Positions 34,696 through 42,902 of a stretch of DNA of 64,000 nt are shown one piece after another; the first letter of the stretch is position 1; each line of letters starts with the position of its first letter. The position numbers and the translations under genes were made by a program. The notes below the pieces were generated by a model. That model worked only from the letters and a program-made list of their open reading frames with translations. It did not search any database and had not been told where the DNA came from. The DNA lies in assembly GCF_030291075.1 (NCBI RefSeq), contig NZ_CP127407.1, positions 2,850,001 to 2,914,000 of the forward strand, in the 5' to 3' direction. The stretch is from Stenotrophomonas sp. 57. Its GTDB lineage: Bacteria > Pseudomonadota > Gammaproteobacteria > Xanthomonadales > Xanthomonadaceae.

Positions 34696-35505
34696 ATGCT
34701 GCAGATTCCCCCCGAAAACATCTGGATCGCGCTGGCGGTCACCCTTGCGGCCGGCCTCGCCACCGCCATCGGCAGCCTGCTGGTGCTGTTCTCACGGCGC
34801 CCCAACCCGCGCCTGCTGGCGTTCGGCCTGGCCTTCGCGGGCGGCGCGATGGTCTATGTGTCGCTGTCGGAAATCCTCAACAAGTCCATCGCATCGTTCG
34901 CGCTGGCCTATGGCGAGCGCACCGGCTTCACCTACGGCACGCTGGCGTTCCTGGCCGGCGTGATCGTGATCGTGCTGATCGACCACTTCATTCCCAATCC
35001 GCACGACAGCCTGGACAAGCAGGACCCCGCGTTCCGCGAAAACAGCCGCGAGTACCTGAAGCGGGTTGCGCTGCTGACCTCAGTCGCGATCACCGCGCAC
35101 AATTTCCCGGAAGGGTTGGCAACCTTCTTTGCCACGCTGGAAAGCCCCTCGGTCGGCATGCCACTGGCGTTTGCGATTGCCATCCACAACATTCCCGAGG
35201 GCATTGCAATCGCGGTGCCGGTGTACTTCGCCACCCAGAACAAGTTCTATGCGTTCGGCGCCAGCCTGCTGTCCGGTCTGGCTGAGCCGGTGGGGGCCCT
35301 GCTGGGCTACTGGCTGTTGGCCGGATCGCTGTCGCACGCTACGTTCGGCTGGGTGTTCGGGCTGATTGCAGGCGTGATGGTGTTTCTTGCGCTGGATGAG
35401 CTGCTGCCGGCGGCCAAGCGTTATGCCAAGGGCCACGAAACCGTGTACGGGCTGGTGGCCGGCATGGGCACACTGGCGATCAGCCTTGTGCTGTTCAAGT
35501 GGTGA
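34696..35505 (+). CDS. zupT: ZIP family zinc transporter
   Basis: 269 residues, eight transmembrane helices expected. The metal-binding helix pair has HNFPEG (His135-Gly140) and HNIPEG (His164-Gly169), the defining ZupT motifs. It imports zinc and other divalent metals. An in-frame start at 34696 (MLQIPPENIW) has AGGA upstream. It is followed by repeat DNA and the IS3 element, so the gene is isolated. Confidence 0.94.
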   Translation: MLQIPPENIWIALAVTLAAGLATAIGSLLVLFSRRPNPRLLAFGLAFAGGAMVYVSLSEILNKSIASFALAYGERTGFTYGTLAFLAGVIVIVLIDHFIPNPHDSLDKQDPAFRENSREYLKRVALLTSVAITAHNFPEGLATFFATLESPSVGMPLAFAIAIHNIPEGIAIAVPVYFATQNKFYAFGASLLSGLAEPVGALLGYWLLAGSLSHATFGWVFGLIAGVMVFLALDELLPAAKRYAKGHETVYGLVAGMGTLAISLVLFKW

Positions 35506-35706
35506 GGGGCTCCTGGCCAACGGGCTGAGCCCCCTCGCTTCTGGCGCATTCCACAGTATTGAGCGGTCACGGGCGGGGTCGGCTTGCAGGGGACGCCGTG
35601 AATCCATCCATGGAGGCTTGGCCGCCGCATCCATGCGGCTCACTGATCTGGCCCCCCGTCAGCGGACGCCAAGAAGCGATACTTTGATCGCACTTGGAGG
35701 TCCCTT

Positions 35707-36000
35707 ATGTCCCGTCTCACCCGTCGTAGCTACACCGATGAGTTCAAGCACCAAGCCGTGGAGTTGGCCGAGTCGCTCGGGCCTGCCGCAGCGGCCCGTC
35801 AGCTAGAGATGTCGGTCAAGACGCTGGCAAATTGGCTTGACGCGGTCCGTGCTGGCCGGTCGTTGACCTCTGAGGCTCGCAGGCCGGCCACCGATCTGGA
35901 AAGCGAGATCAGCCGCCTTCGGGCCGAGAACGCCAATCTGAAGATGGAGCGGGAAATCCTAAAAAAAGCGGCGGCGTTCTTTGCCAGAGAGTCCAAGTGA
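35707..36000 (+). CDS. IS3 family transposase OrfA
   Basis: 97 residues. The HTH part (RRSYTDEFKHQAVELAESLG) is followed by a leucine-zipper-like helix (LESEISRLRAENANLKMERE) and ends EILKKAAAFFARESK, as in IS3-family OrfA. It binds the IS ends. Its stop overlaps the OrfB start (GTGA), and a run of seven A at 35961-35967 allows a -1 frameshift into OrfB. Confidence 0.93.
   Translation: MSRLTRRSYTDEFKHQAVELAESLGPAAAARQLEMSVKTLANWLDAVRAGRSLTSEARRPATDLESEISRLRAENANLKMEREILKKAAAFFARESK
35961..35968 (+). promoter_or_regulatory. probable -1 frameshift site (A-AAA-AAA-G)
   Basis: In the OrfA frame the heptamer reads A AAA AAA followed by GCG. The -1 frame from here to OrfB has no stop codon, so ribosome slippage would yield the fused OrfAB transposase, as in IS3-family elements. 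Confidence 0.75.
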
Positions 36001-36857
36001 GGTACGCCTTCGTCGCCAGTCAAAGGACTCACTACCCGACTAGGTTGTTGTGTCGGGTTCTTGGAGTTTCTATCTCTGGATTCCATGACTACCTGCGCCG
36101 GCAGTGTGCCCAAACGTGCGATGTCGATTCGGCCCTCCGTACCGAGCTTCGGGCCATTCATGTGACCAGCAAGCGCAGTTATGGGCGACGTCGGCTGGTC
36201 GAGGCCTTACGAGCCAGGAATCACCCGGTCGGCCACAAGCGCGTGGCACGGCTAATGGCCCAGGAGCGAATCCAGGGCAAGACCAAAGGCCGATCTCGAC
36301 CCAAGTCCTCCGGCGGCTCATCTCAGCTCGCCCCCAACCTGCTGGATCGGCAATTTGCCCCCGGAACCGGACCGACGGCGTGGGTCGGGGATATCACGTA
36401 TGTCCCCACCCGTCAGGGATGGCTGCATCTGGCCGTGGTCATCAGCGTCCAGACCCGGCAGGTGCTGGGCTACAGCGTTTCCAAGCGCCTGACTGAAGAG
36501 CTGGTGGTGAAAGCATTTGCCAATGCTTGGGCTCTGCATCCACAACGACCCGGCCTGATCTTCCATTCAGATCGTGGTGGGCAGTACTGGGGGAACCAGT
36601 TTCGCCAGCTGCTGCAGTCCCATGACGTGGTCCAAAGCATGAGCCGGCCTGGCAATTGCTGGGACAACGCGGTGGCCGAGAGCTTCTTTGCGACGCTCAA
36701 GACAGAAGAGGCTGCCGAGCCTTACGCCAGTAGGGAACAAGCCAGCCAATCCATCGCTGCTTACATCCACGGCTTCTATAATCCAGCCCGGCTACACTCG
36801 GCGCTGGGCTATCGCTCGCCTAACAACTACGCCCGGCAGCTCCCGGCTGTCGCATGA
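35997..36857 (+). CDS. IS3 family transposase OrfB (DDE integrase)
   Basis: 286 residues. N-terminal HTH_21-like part, then the rve core with catalytic Asp in VGDITYV, Asp in FHSDRGGQY and Glu in VAESFFATLK, and a C-terminal LHSALGYRSPNNY. All three DDE residues are present, so the element should be active or recently active. GTG start at 35997, coupled to OrfA. Confidence 0.95.
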   Translation: MRYAFVASQRTHYPTRLLCRVLGVSISGFHDYLRRQCAQTCDVDSALRTELRAIHVTSKRSYGRRRLVEALRARNHPVGHKRVARLMAQERIQGKTKGRSRPKSSGGSSQLAPNLLDRQFAPGTGPTAWVGDITYVPTRQGWLHLAVVISVQTRQVLGYSVSKRLTEELVVKAFANAWALHPQRPGLIFHSDRGGQYWGNQFRQLLQSHDVVQSMSRPGNCWDNAVAESFFATLKTEEAAEPYASREQASQSIAAYIHGFYNPARLHSALGYRSPNNYARQLPAVA

Positions 36858-36993
36858 AACGGCTTCATGGCGTCCGTTTTCAGGGGGCCAGATCAGACAC
36901 CCCTGCAAGCCGACCCCGCCCGTGCCCCTCATTTTTCCGTGCGTGCCAGCCGCGCAATGAAAGAATGAAAAGCGAAGCCCGCGCTGTGCGCGT

Positions 36994-37017
36994 GAGTCGA
37001 GCGTCGCTCGACTCTAC
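36994..37017. repeat. SMAG stem-loop in the gap before rluC
   Basis: GAGTCGAGC-GTC-GCTCGACTC ending CTAC (inverted GTAG). The rest of 36858-37266 holds the IS right end and the palindromic repeat at 37094-37189; no gene is visible. Confidence 0.8.
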
Positions 37018-37093
37018 CCGGGCCGCCACGCGGCCCGAGTCTGCTCTTCTTTTGATGTTCCGTGGCTGACGCGAACGCGATCTGTCGAAGGGT

Positions 37094-37189
37094 GGTCCGG
37101 GTGGGATGGCGGGGGTGTCCGCGGCATGGATGCCGCGGCCAAGCCCCCAAGGATGGGTTCACGGCGTCCCCCGCCAACCCATCCGGACC
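37094..37189. repeat. palindromic repeat, uninterrupted copy
   Basis: Arms of 22 nt (starting GGTCCGGGTGGG, ending CCATCCGGACC) with two mismatches. The inner hairpin is CCGCGG-CATGGATG-CCGCGG at 37119-37138, plus the conserved spacer CCAAGCCCCCAAGGATGGG. It is the same architecture, in opposite orientation, as the copy that the IS3 element interrupts. Confidence 0.8.
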
Positions 37190-37266
37190 GACCAAAACCG
37201 GAATCCCGCTTTGGAGGCGAGCCGCGAGGCGGCTCCGCCCGATGGCCGGTCAGCCCCTCGCAGAGG

Positions 37267-38241
37267 TTACTTCAGCCGGTCCAGCGCCTCGACCAGCTCA
37301 TCCGCCAGCGGCGCGTTCAGCACATACGGGCTCTTGCCGTCGTCCAGTGCGAATTCCAGCGACGCCGCGTGCAGGAACAGGCGCTTCAGCCCGATCTGCT
37401 CACGAAGCCGCTTGTTGACCGCCGGATCGCCGTACTTGTCGTCACCTGCCACCGGATGCCCCAGATGCTGGGCGTGCACACGGATCTGGTGGGTGCGGCC
37501 GGTCTCGATGCGCACTTCGCAGTAGGAATGCCCGCCGCGGCGCTCCAGCACCCGGAAGTGGCTGATCGATTCCTTGCCGATCGCGTTGACCTGCACATGG
37601 CGCTCGCCGCCCTGGCGCAGGCCGACATGCAGCGGCGCGTCGACCGTCATCACGCCGTCGGGCATGCGCCCGGCCAGCAGGGTCAGGTAGCGCTTGCGGA
37701 TGCCGGCACCATGGTCTTCACGCAGCAGGGCCTGCAGTTCGCTCAGCGCCGAGCGCTTCTTGGCCACGATCAGCAGGCCCGAGGTGTCGCGATCCAACCG
37801 GTGGACCAGCTCCAGGGTCTGTCCCGGGCGCAGCGCGCGCAGGGTCTCGATGGCGCCGAAGCTGATGCCGCTGCCACCGTGGCTGGCCACGCCGGAGGGT
37901 TTGTTCAGCGCCAGCAGGCGGGCATCCTCGAAGACGATGGCCTGCTCCAGGCGGCGCATGAACGCCTCCGGCGGACCGGCCTTGTCTCCCTCCTCGCTGA
38001 GACGGACAGGCGGTACGCGCACCTCGTCACCGGCCTCCAGCTTGCGCTCGGCCTTGGCGCGGCCGCCATTCACCCGTACCTGGCCGCTGCGTACCAGCTT
38101 GTAGACCAGGCTGCGCGGGGCGCCCTTCAGCTGTCCGAGCAGGAAGTTGTCCAGGCGCTGGCCGGCGCGGTCGGCGGGAACGGTGATCATGCGCACGGAA
38201 GGCTTGTCGCCAGCGGCTTTGGTGGGGTCTTGGGCGGTCAT
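37267..38241 (-). CDS. rluC: 23S rRNA pseudouridine(955/2504/2580) synthase
   Basis: 324 residues. An S4 RNA-binding domain at about 28-75 (RLDNFLLGQLKG, VYKLVRSGQVRVNGGRAK) precedes a catalytic domain with HRLDRDTSG, where Asp150 is the nucleophile, and TGRTHQIRVH near 250. It modifies three uridines of 23S rRNA. It is divergent from rne, the conserved arrangement in gammaproteobacteria. ATG at 38241 is in the conserved MTAQDP region; the frame upstream is not conserved. Confidence 0.94.
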   Translation of the reverse strand: MTAQDPTKAAGDKPSVRMITVPADRAGQRLDNFLLGQLKGAPRSLVYKLVRSGQVRVNGGRAKAERKLEAGDEVRVPPVRLSEEGDKAGPPEAFMRRLEQAIVFEDARLLALNKPSGVASHGGSGISFGAIETLRALRPGQTLELVHRLDRDTSGLLIVAKKRSALSELQALLREDHGAGIRKRYLTLLAGRMPDGVMTVDAPLHVGLRQGGERHVQVNAIGKESISHFRVLERRGGHSYCEVRIETGRTHQIRVHAQHLGHPVAGDDKYGDPAVNKRLREQIGLKRLFLHAASLEFALDDGKSPYVLNAPLADELVEALDRLK

Positions 38242-38648
38242 CAGGCTGTTTATTCTGTTACACTCGGGGGGCGAGATAAGGGATTGATTTCGTTGGAAGT
38301 TACTCAGGGCCAGAAGCCCAGCTTCCGACGAATCCGGCACAGTGCGCGACCACCGCCCGCGGGGCGGCCATGTTAGCGGCTCACCGGCCTTCCCGGCCAT
38401 CGCCGGATGCCTGACACGCAACCGTGCTGAACATGTCCCGCGTGGCGCTCCAGCCTGGCTGACAGCTGCCTGCGGCCCTGCAACACCCAAAACCCATAAG
38501 AGTGAAGCGCTCCCGCGGCCTGCCGTGGTGTCGTAGCGCTGGAAACCCAAGCCGCCCTCCCCGCGCTTGCGCGAATGGGCGGCGAGCCGTGTCCAGAGGC
38601 GAAACCCCATGGCGTTCCGCGCGGTAGCCGCTTGCGAGGAACGCAACA
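38242..38648 (+). promoter_or_regulatory. rluC-rne intergenic region, rne 5' leader
   Basis: 407 bp without a gene. rne mRNAs carry a long leader that RNase E itself cleaves for feedback control (known from E. coli). A possible promoter end TTATTCTGTTACACT lies near 38257-38271. Several GC-rich stems and the segment GCGAGGAACGCAACA, with its ribosome site, lie just before the ATG. No specific hp2-like structure can be assigned by eye. Confidence 0.5.
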
Positions 38649-41600
38649 ATGAAGCGAATGCTGATCAACGCCACGCAGGCTGAAGAGCTGCGTGTTGCCA
38701 TCGTGGATGGCCAGTCGTTGTATGACATCGACATCGAACAGCCGTCCAAGGAACAGAAGAAGTCCAACATCTACAAGGGCCGGATCTTCCGCATCGAGCC
38801 CTCGCTGGAAGCGGCCTTCGTCGAATACGGTGGTGGCCGCCATGGCTTCCTGCCGCTGAAGGAAATCTCCCGCGACTACTTCCAGGCCGGCGTCGACCAC
38901 AACAAGGCCGGCATCCGCGAGCTGCTGAAGGAAGGCCAGGAGATCGTCGTCCAGGTCGACAAGGAAGAGCGTGGCAACAAGGGCGCTGCCCTGACCACGT
39001 TCATCTCGCTGGCCGGCCGCTACATGGTGCTGATGCCGAACTCGCCCAGCGCAGGCGGCGTGTCCCGTCGCATCGAAGGCGAAGACCGTGCCGCCCTGAA
39101 GGAGGCCCTGGACAAGCTGAACATCCCCGACGACATGGGCGTGATCATCCGTACCGCCGGCGTCGGCCGCGATGCGGAAGAGCTGCAGTGGGATCTGGAT
39201 TACCTGCTCAACGTCTGGCGCGCCATCGCCGAGGCCGCGCTGAGCAAGCCGGCCCCGTTCCTGATCTACCAGGAATCGCGCCTGATCGTGCGCGCCCTGC
39301 GTGACTACCTGCGCGCCGACATCGGCGAGATCCTGGTGGACACCGAGGAAATGTACGAGCACGCCCGCGAGTTCATGCAGCAGGTGATGCCGCAGACCCT
39401 GCGCAAGCTCAAGCATTACAAGGACGACATCCCGCTGTTCAACCGATTCCAGATCGAGTCGCAGATCGAAGGCGCCTACGAGCGCAACGTCCGCCTGCCG
39501 TCGGGCGGTTCGATCGTGGTCGACCAGACTGAAGCGCTGACCGCTGTGGACGTCAACTCCTCGCGCGCCACCAAGGGCAGCGACATCGAGGACACCGCGT
39601 TCCAGACCAACCTGGAAGCGGCTGAGGAAGTGGCCCGCCAGCTGCGCCTGCGCGACCTGGGCGGCCTGGTGGTGATCGACTTCATCGACATGGCCTCCAA
39701 CAAGCACCAGCGCGAAGTCGAGAACCGCCTCGCCAACGCGTTGAAGTACGACCGCGCGCGCGTGCAGGTCGGCCGCATCTCGCGCTTCGGCCTGCTGGAA
39801 ATGAGCCGCCAGCGCCTGCGCCCGAGCCTGGGCGAGTCCAGCCAGATCGTCTGCCCGCGTTGTGACGGCCACGGCCGCATGCGCAGCGTCGAGTCGCTGT
39901 CGCTGTCGATCATCCGCGTCGCCGAAGAGCATGCGATGAAGGAGAACACCGGGCAGGTGCTGGTCCAGGCCCCGGTGGAGATCGCCAATTACCTGCTGAA
40001 CGAGAAGCGCAGCGCCCTGCGCGAGATCGAACAGCGCCACGAAGCGCCGATCGTGATCGTCGCCGACGAGCAGCTGCACACCCCGCACTACACCGTCACC
40101 CGCCTGCGCGAGAACGAGCTGGGTGAAGAAAGCAGCAAGCCCAGCTACCAGCGCGGCACCCCGCGCAAGCTGCCGGTGCACGCCCTGACCAAGGGCCAGC
40201 TGAACATCCCGCCGCCGGCCGTGACCCAGGTCAAGCACAGCTCCCCGGCCCCGGTGCGCGAGGAAGCAGAACCGGCCAAGGCGGCGCCGGCCCCGGTCGC
40301 CGCAGCGCCGGTGGCAGCGGCCCCGAGCGGTGGCGTGATCGGTTGGCTCAAGCGCGTGTTCGGTGGCGAACCGGCCCCGGCACCGGCACCTGCGGCTCCC
40401 GCCGCCCGCCAGCAGCAGGACGGCGGCCGCAAGGACCGCAACAAGGATCGCAACAAGGACCGCAAGGACCGTCGCGACGAAAACCGTGGCAACGGTGGCA
40501 ACGGCAACGCGCAGCAGCAGAAGGATGGCGGCAACCGCAAGGACCGGGGTGAGCAGCGCAACAAGGACGGCCGCAACGGCAACAACGGCAACGCCCAGCA
40601 GCAGCCGCAGCAGGGCAAGCAGAAGGAACCGCAGCAGAAGGATGGCCAGCAGCAGCCGCAGCAGCAGAACAAGCCGCGCAACGAGCAGCAGGGCCAGAAC
40701 CAGCAGCAGCCGAAGCTGAAGCAGCCGAAGCAGCCGCGCCCGCAGCAGGACGGTGACAAGCCGGCCGAGAAGCCGCAGCGCAACGTCGCCGAAGCCCCGG
40801 TTGAAGGTGTGACCGCGGCAGCAGCCGTGGCCGCCACTGCCGTCGCCGCCAATGTGGTGACGGCGCAGGAAGCCACCGCGCCGGTGGCAGCCGTTGCACC
40901 GGTGACCACCGCTCCGGCGGATGCCACGGCACCGGTCGACACCGCTGCCGACACCGGCAACGATGCCGTTGCGGTGACCGGTGAAGAGACTGCAGCCGAC
41001 GCCCATGGCGAGCAGGCTGGCGAAGGTGCAACCCGCCGCCGTCGCGGCCGTCGCGGCGGCCGTCGTCGTCGTCGCGGTGGCGCCGAGAACGCTGCCGGTG
41101 GTGACGGCCTGGGCGATGACCAGGACGAGGGTGACGAGGGTGATGACGCCGAGGGCGTCGAGCCGAACGTCGACAGTGCTGCCCCGGCCACGCCGGTCGC
41201 CGCCGCACAGCCGACCCGTTCGCAGCCGGAATTCGATTTCGATGACGACGCCGAACCGGTCGCTGTCGAAGCCGAGAAGCCGGTCCGTGCTGCCGCCGCT
41301 GCTGTCGCCGCACCGGTGACGGTGGTGAGCAGCGCCGTGGTCGAGGCTGCCGCACCGATTACCGCCGAAATGCCGGCGCCGGTTGAAACCGCAGCCAAGG
41401 CAGAGCCGGTGTCCTCGCCGGTGCAGACCAGCATGCTCGATGCCATCGACGCAGCAACCCCGGCGCAGCCGGTCGCTGTTGCCCCACCGGCGGTCGAAGC
41501 AAAGCCGGTCGCGGTGGAAGCAGCCCCGGTGGCTGAAGTCGCTCCGGTGATCGAAGCGAAGCCGGCGGCAGTCGAGTCTGCACCGGTGGCTGAAGCCAAG

Positions 41601-41897
41601 CCGGCCGCTATCGAAGCCGCTCCGGTGGTAGAAGCCAAGCCGGAGATCGTTGAGGCTGCTCCGTTGGTTGAAGCCAAGCCGGTCGTCGAGCCGGTCGTGG
41701 TCGCCGAACAGCCGGTCGCGCCGGTGGTGGTGGAAGCCGCGCCGGTCGAAGCCGCGGCCCCGGTCGCCGACGCGGTGGTGACGCCGTTGATCGACCCGGT
41801 CGCCGACGGCCACGCCGACGCTGCCGCCCAGGCTGCAGAAGCCAAGGCTGATGAAGAAGACGAAGAGGCCGCCAAGCGCACGCCGCCGGCGAACTGA
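38649..41897 (+). CDS. rne: ribonuclease E
   Basis: 1082 residues. Catalytic N-terminal half (1-500): S1 domain with [28 protein letters not shown], catalytic Asp301 ([10 protein letters not shown]) and Asp344 (VIDFIDM), and Zn-link CPRC at 402-405. The membrane-targeting helix GWLKRVFGG is at 565-573. The C-terminal half is disordered: an Asn/Gln/Arg/Lys-rich RNA-binding stretch (600-730), an Arg cluster [16 protein letters not shown], then Ala/Pro/Val repeats with the VEAKP motif recurring. It scaffolds the degradosome at the inner membrane and processes rRNA, tRNA and mRNA. Confidence 0.96.
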   Translation: MKRMLINATQAEELRVAIVDGQSLYDIDIEQPSKEQKKSNIYKGRIFRIEPSLEAAFVEYGGGRHGFLPLKEISRDYFQAGVDHNKAGIRELLKEGQEIVVQVDKEERGNKGAALTTFISLAGRYMVLMPNSPSAGGVSRRIEGEDRAALKEALDKLNIPDDMGVIIRTAGVGRDAEELQWDLDYLLNVWRAIAEAALSKPAPFLIYQESRLIVRALRDYLRADIGEILVDTEEMYEHAREFMQQVMPQTLRKLKHYKDDIPLFNRFQIESQIEGAYERNVRLPSGGSIVVDQTEALTAVDVNSSRATKGSDIEDTAFQTNLEAAEEVARQLRLRDLGGLVVIDFIDMASNKHQREVENRLANALKYDRARVQVGRISRFGLLEMSRQRLRPSLGESSQIVCPRCDGHGRMRSVESLSLSIIRVAEEHAMKENTGQVLVQAPVEIANYLLNEKRSALREIEQRHEAPIVIVADEQLHTPHYTVTRLRENELGEESSKPSYQRGTPRKLPVHALTKGQLNIPPPAVTQVKHSSPAPVREEAEPAKAAPAPVAAAPVAAAPSGGVIGWLKRVFGGEPAPAPAPAAPAARQQQDGGRKDRNKDRNKDRKDRRDENRGNGGNGNAQQQKDGGNRKDRGEQRNKDGRNGNNGNAQQQPQQGKQKEPQQKDGQQQPQQQNKPRNEQQGQNQQQPKLKQPKQPRPQQDGDKPAEKPQRNVAEAPVEGVTAAAAVAATAVAANVVTAQEATAPVAAVAPVTTAPADATAPVDTAADTGNDAVAVTGEETAADAHGEQAGEGATRRRRGRRGGRRRRRGGAENAAGGDGLGDDQDEGDEGDDAEGVEPNVDSAAPATPVAAAQPTRSQPEFDFDDDAEPVAVEAEKPVRAAAAAVAAPVTVVSSAVVEAAAPITAEMPAPVETAAKAEPVSSPVQTSMLDAIDAATPAQPVAVAPPAVEAKPVAVEAAPVAEVAPVIEAKPAAVESAPVAEAKPAAIEAAPVVEAKPEIVEAAPLVEAKPVVEPVVVAEQPVAPVVVEAAPVEAAAPVADAVVTPLIDPVADGHADAAAQAAEAKADEEDEEAAKRTPPAN

Positions 41898-41924
41898 TCG
41901 CTCCTTGATCACGTGAGAAAAGGA

Positions 41925-41958
41925 AACGGCGGGGATCAGTGATCCCCGCCGTTTTTGT
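41925..41958 (+). terminator. rne terminator
   Basis: AAACGGCGGGGATC-AGT-GATCCCCGCCGTTT then TTGTTT. Confidence 0.93.
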
Positions 41959-41978
41959 TTGTGCTTCGGGCCGAACCG

Positions 41979-42002
41979 TACCAACCAAGGTTGGCACCTA
42001 CC
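41979..42002. repeat. SMAG stem-loop
   Basis: CCAACC-AA-GGTTGG hairpin with the inverted head CCTAC (41997-42001). It lies between the converging rne and EEP genes. Confidence 0.8.
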
Positions 42003-42015
42003 CAGGCGTGTCCCG

Positions 42016-42900
42016 TCAGGGTTTCGGCGCGAATTGCAGGCGGGTCCACACGCCGTAGTGGTCCGAAGCCCAGCGACCGCTGTCGTCGGGCTGGTCGAAC
42101 AGGATCTTCGCCTCGCGCGCGACCATCTCGTCCTGCTGGAAGAAGATGTGGTCGATGCGGGAAGGCGCCTGGTAGTAGTGGCGGTTCAGCGTACTCACCC
42201 CGGCCAGGTCGGTGTTCACGTGCACGCTGCCGTAGCTGTCGCCGTAGTGGCTGCGCAGCTCGCTCAGGTCGCCCGCATCCACCAGCGCGTTGAAGTCGCC
42301 GGCGATCACCACCGGCGCACCGGCCGAGGTTTCGGTGATGTAGCGCAGCAGGTCCTCGACCTGGCTGCGGCGGATGCGTTGCCCGCGCTCGTCACTGCGC
42401 TCGTTGAGATGCGTGGCGTAGACGTTCACCGGCGTGCCGTCGACGTCGATGCGCAGGTGAGCAACCGTGCGGTAGTCGTCCAACGGCTGCAGCAGATGAT
42501 CGCCATGGGCAAGGATCGGTCGCCGGGTCAACAGGGCGTTGCCATAGCGCTTCGGCGCCCCCACCGGATCGGTGGACACGAACACGTACTTGTAGCCGAG
42601 CTGGCTGGCCAGCCATTGCGCCTGGTTGCGCACGTTGCGGCGCTGGATCACTTCCTGCAGGGCAACCGCATCCGGCTGCAGGCGCTTGAGCTCGGCCAGG
42701 ATGGTGCGGCGGCGGGCTGGCCAGTCCTCGCGGTCGTGATGCAGGTTGAAGGTGACCATGCTCATGCCCGGCGCGGTGGCGACGTCAGCCGCCGCCGCGG
42801 CGGCCGGCTCGGCCGCCGTCACCGCGCCCGGCAATGCCAATGCAATTGCCAGCCCCAGGGCACGCACGGTCGTGCGCACCCTTGCCCCCTGCTGCTTCAT
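42016..42900 (-). CDS. secreted endonuclease/exonuclease/phosphatase family protein
   Basis: 294 residues. The signal peptide ends near AVTAAEP. All EEP catalytic signatures are present: Glu in ALQEV, His in YATHLN, Asp/Asn in AGDFNAL, RIDHIFF, and the C-terminal SDHYGV. It hydrolyses phosphodiester or phosphomonoester bonds, and the exported location suggests extracellular nuclease, phospholipid or phosphosugar work. It starts 2 bp after the 1055-residue gene, so it is the last gene of the glycan-uptake operon. Its role there may be removing phosphate from a substituted glycan (inference). Confidence 0.86.
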   Translation of the reverse strand: MKQQGARVRTTVRALGLAIALALPGAVTAAEPAAAAAADVATAPGMSMVTFNLHHDREDWPARRRTILAELKRLQPDAVALQEVIQRRNVRNQAQWLASQLGYKYVFVSTDPVGAPKRYGNALLTRRPILAHGDHLLQPLDDYRTVAHLRIDVDGTPVNVYATHLNERSDERGQRIRRSQVEDLLRYITETSAGAPVVIAGDFNALVDAGDLSELRSHYGDSYGSVHVNTDLAGVSTLNRHYYQAPSRIDHIFFQQDEMVAREAKILFDQPDDSGRWASDHYGVWTRLQFAPKP

Positions 42901-42902
42901 CG

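Larger units (their letters stand above)
35644..36895 (+). mobile_element. IS3-family insertion sequence, about 1252 bp
   Basis: Terminal inverted repeats begin TGATCTGGCCCCC (left, 35644) and end GGGGGCCAGATCA (right, 36895), and continue with shared CGGACGCC after a few mismatches. It encodes OrfA and OrfB in the usual overlapping arrangement and appears intact. CAC flanks the left end (35641-35643). CAC is also at 36898-36900, two bases beyond the right end, so the exact right boundary and target duplication are not certain. Confidence 0.9.
35571..36921. repeat. large palindromic repeat, interrupted by the IS element
   Basis: The outer 22-nt arms, 35571-35592 and 36900-36921, are perfect reverse complements (GGGCGGGGTC... 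and ...GACCCCGCCC). Inside the left half an inner hairpin GCCGCATCCATGCGGC (35624-35639) matches the inner hairpin of the copy at 37094-37189. Without the IS the element would be about 95 bp. Confidence 0.8.

Noticed and set aside
35641..36900. Clean 3-bp target site duplication (CAC) around the IS3 element
   Set aside because: CAC flanks directly on the left but sits two bases beyond the apparent right end, so I do not claim it as proven.
38373..41984. A 1203-codon minus-strand open frame opposite rne
   Set aside because: Composition is that of a shadow frame (repeated Gly/Arg/Leu/Val). rne is complete on the other strand.
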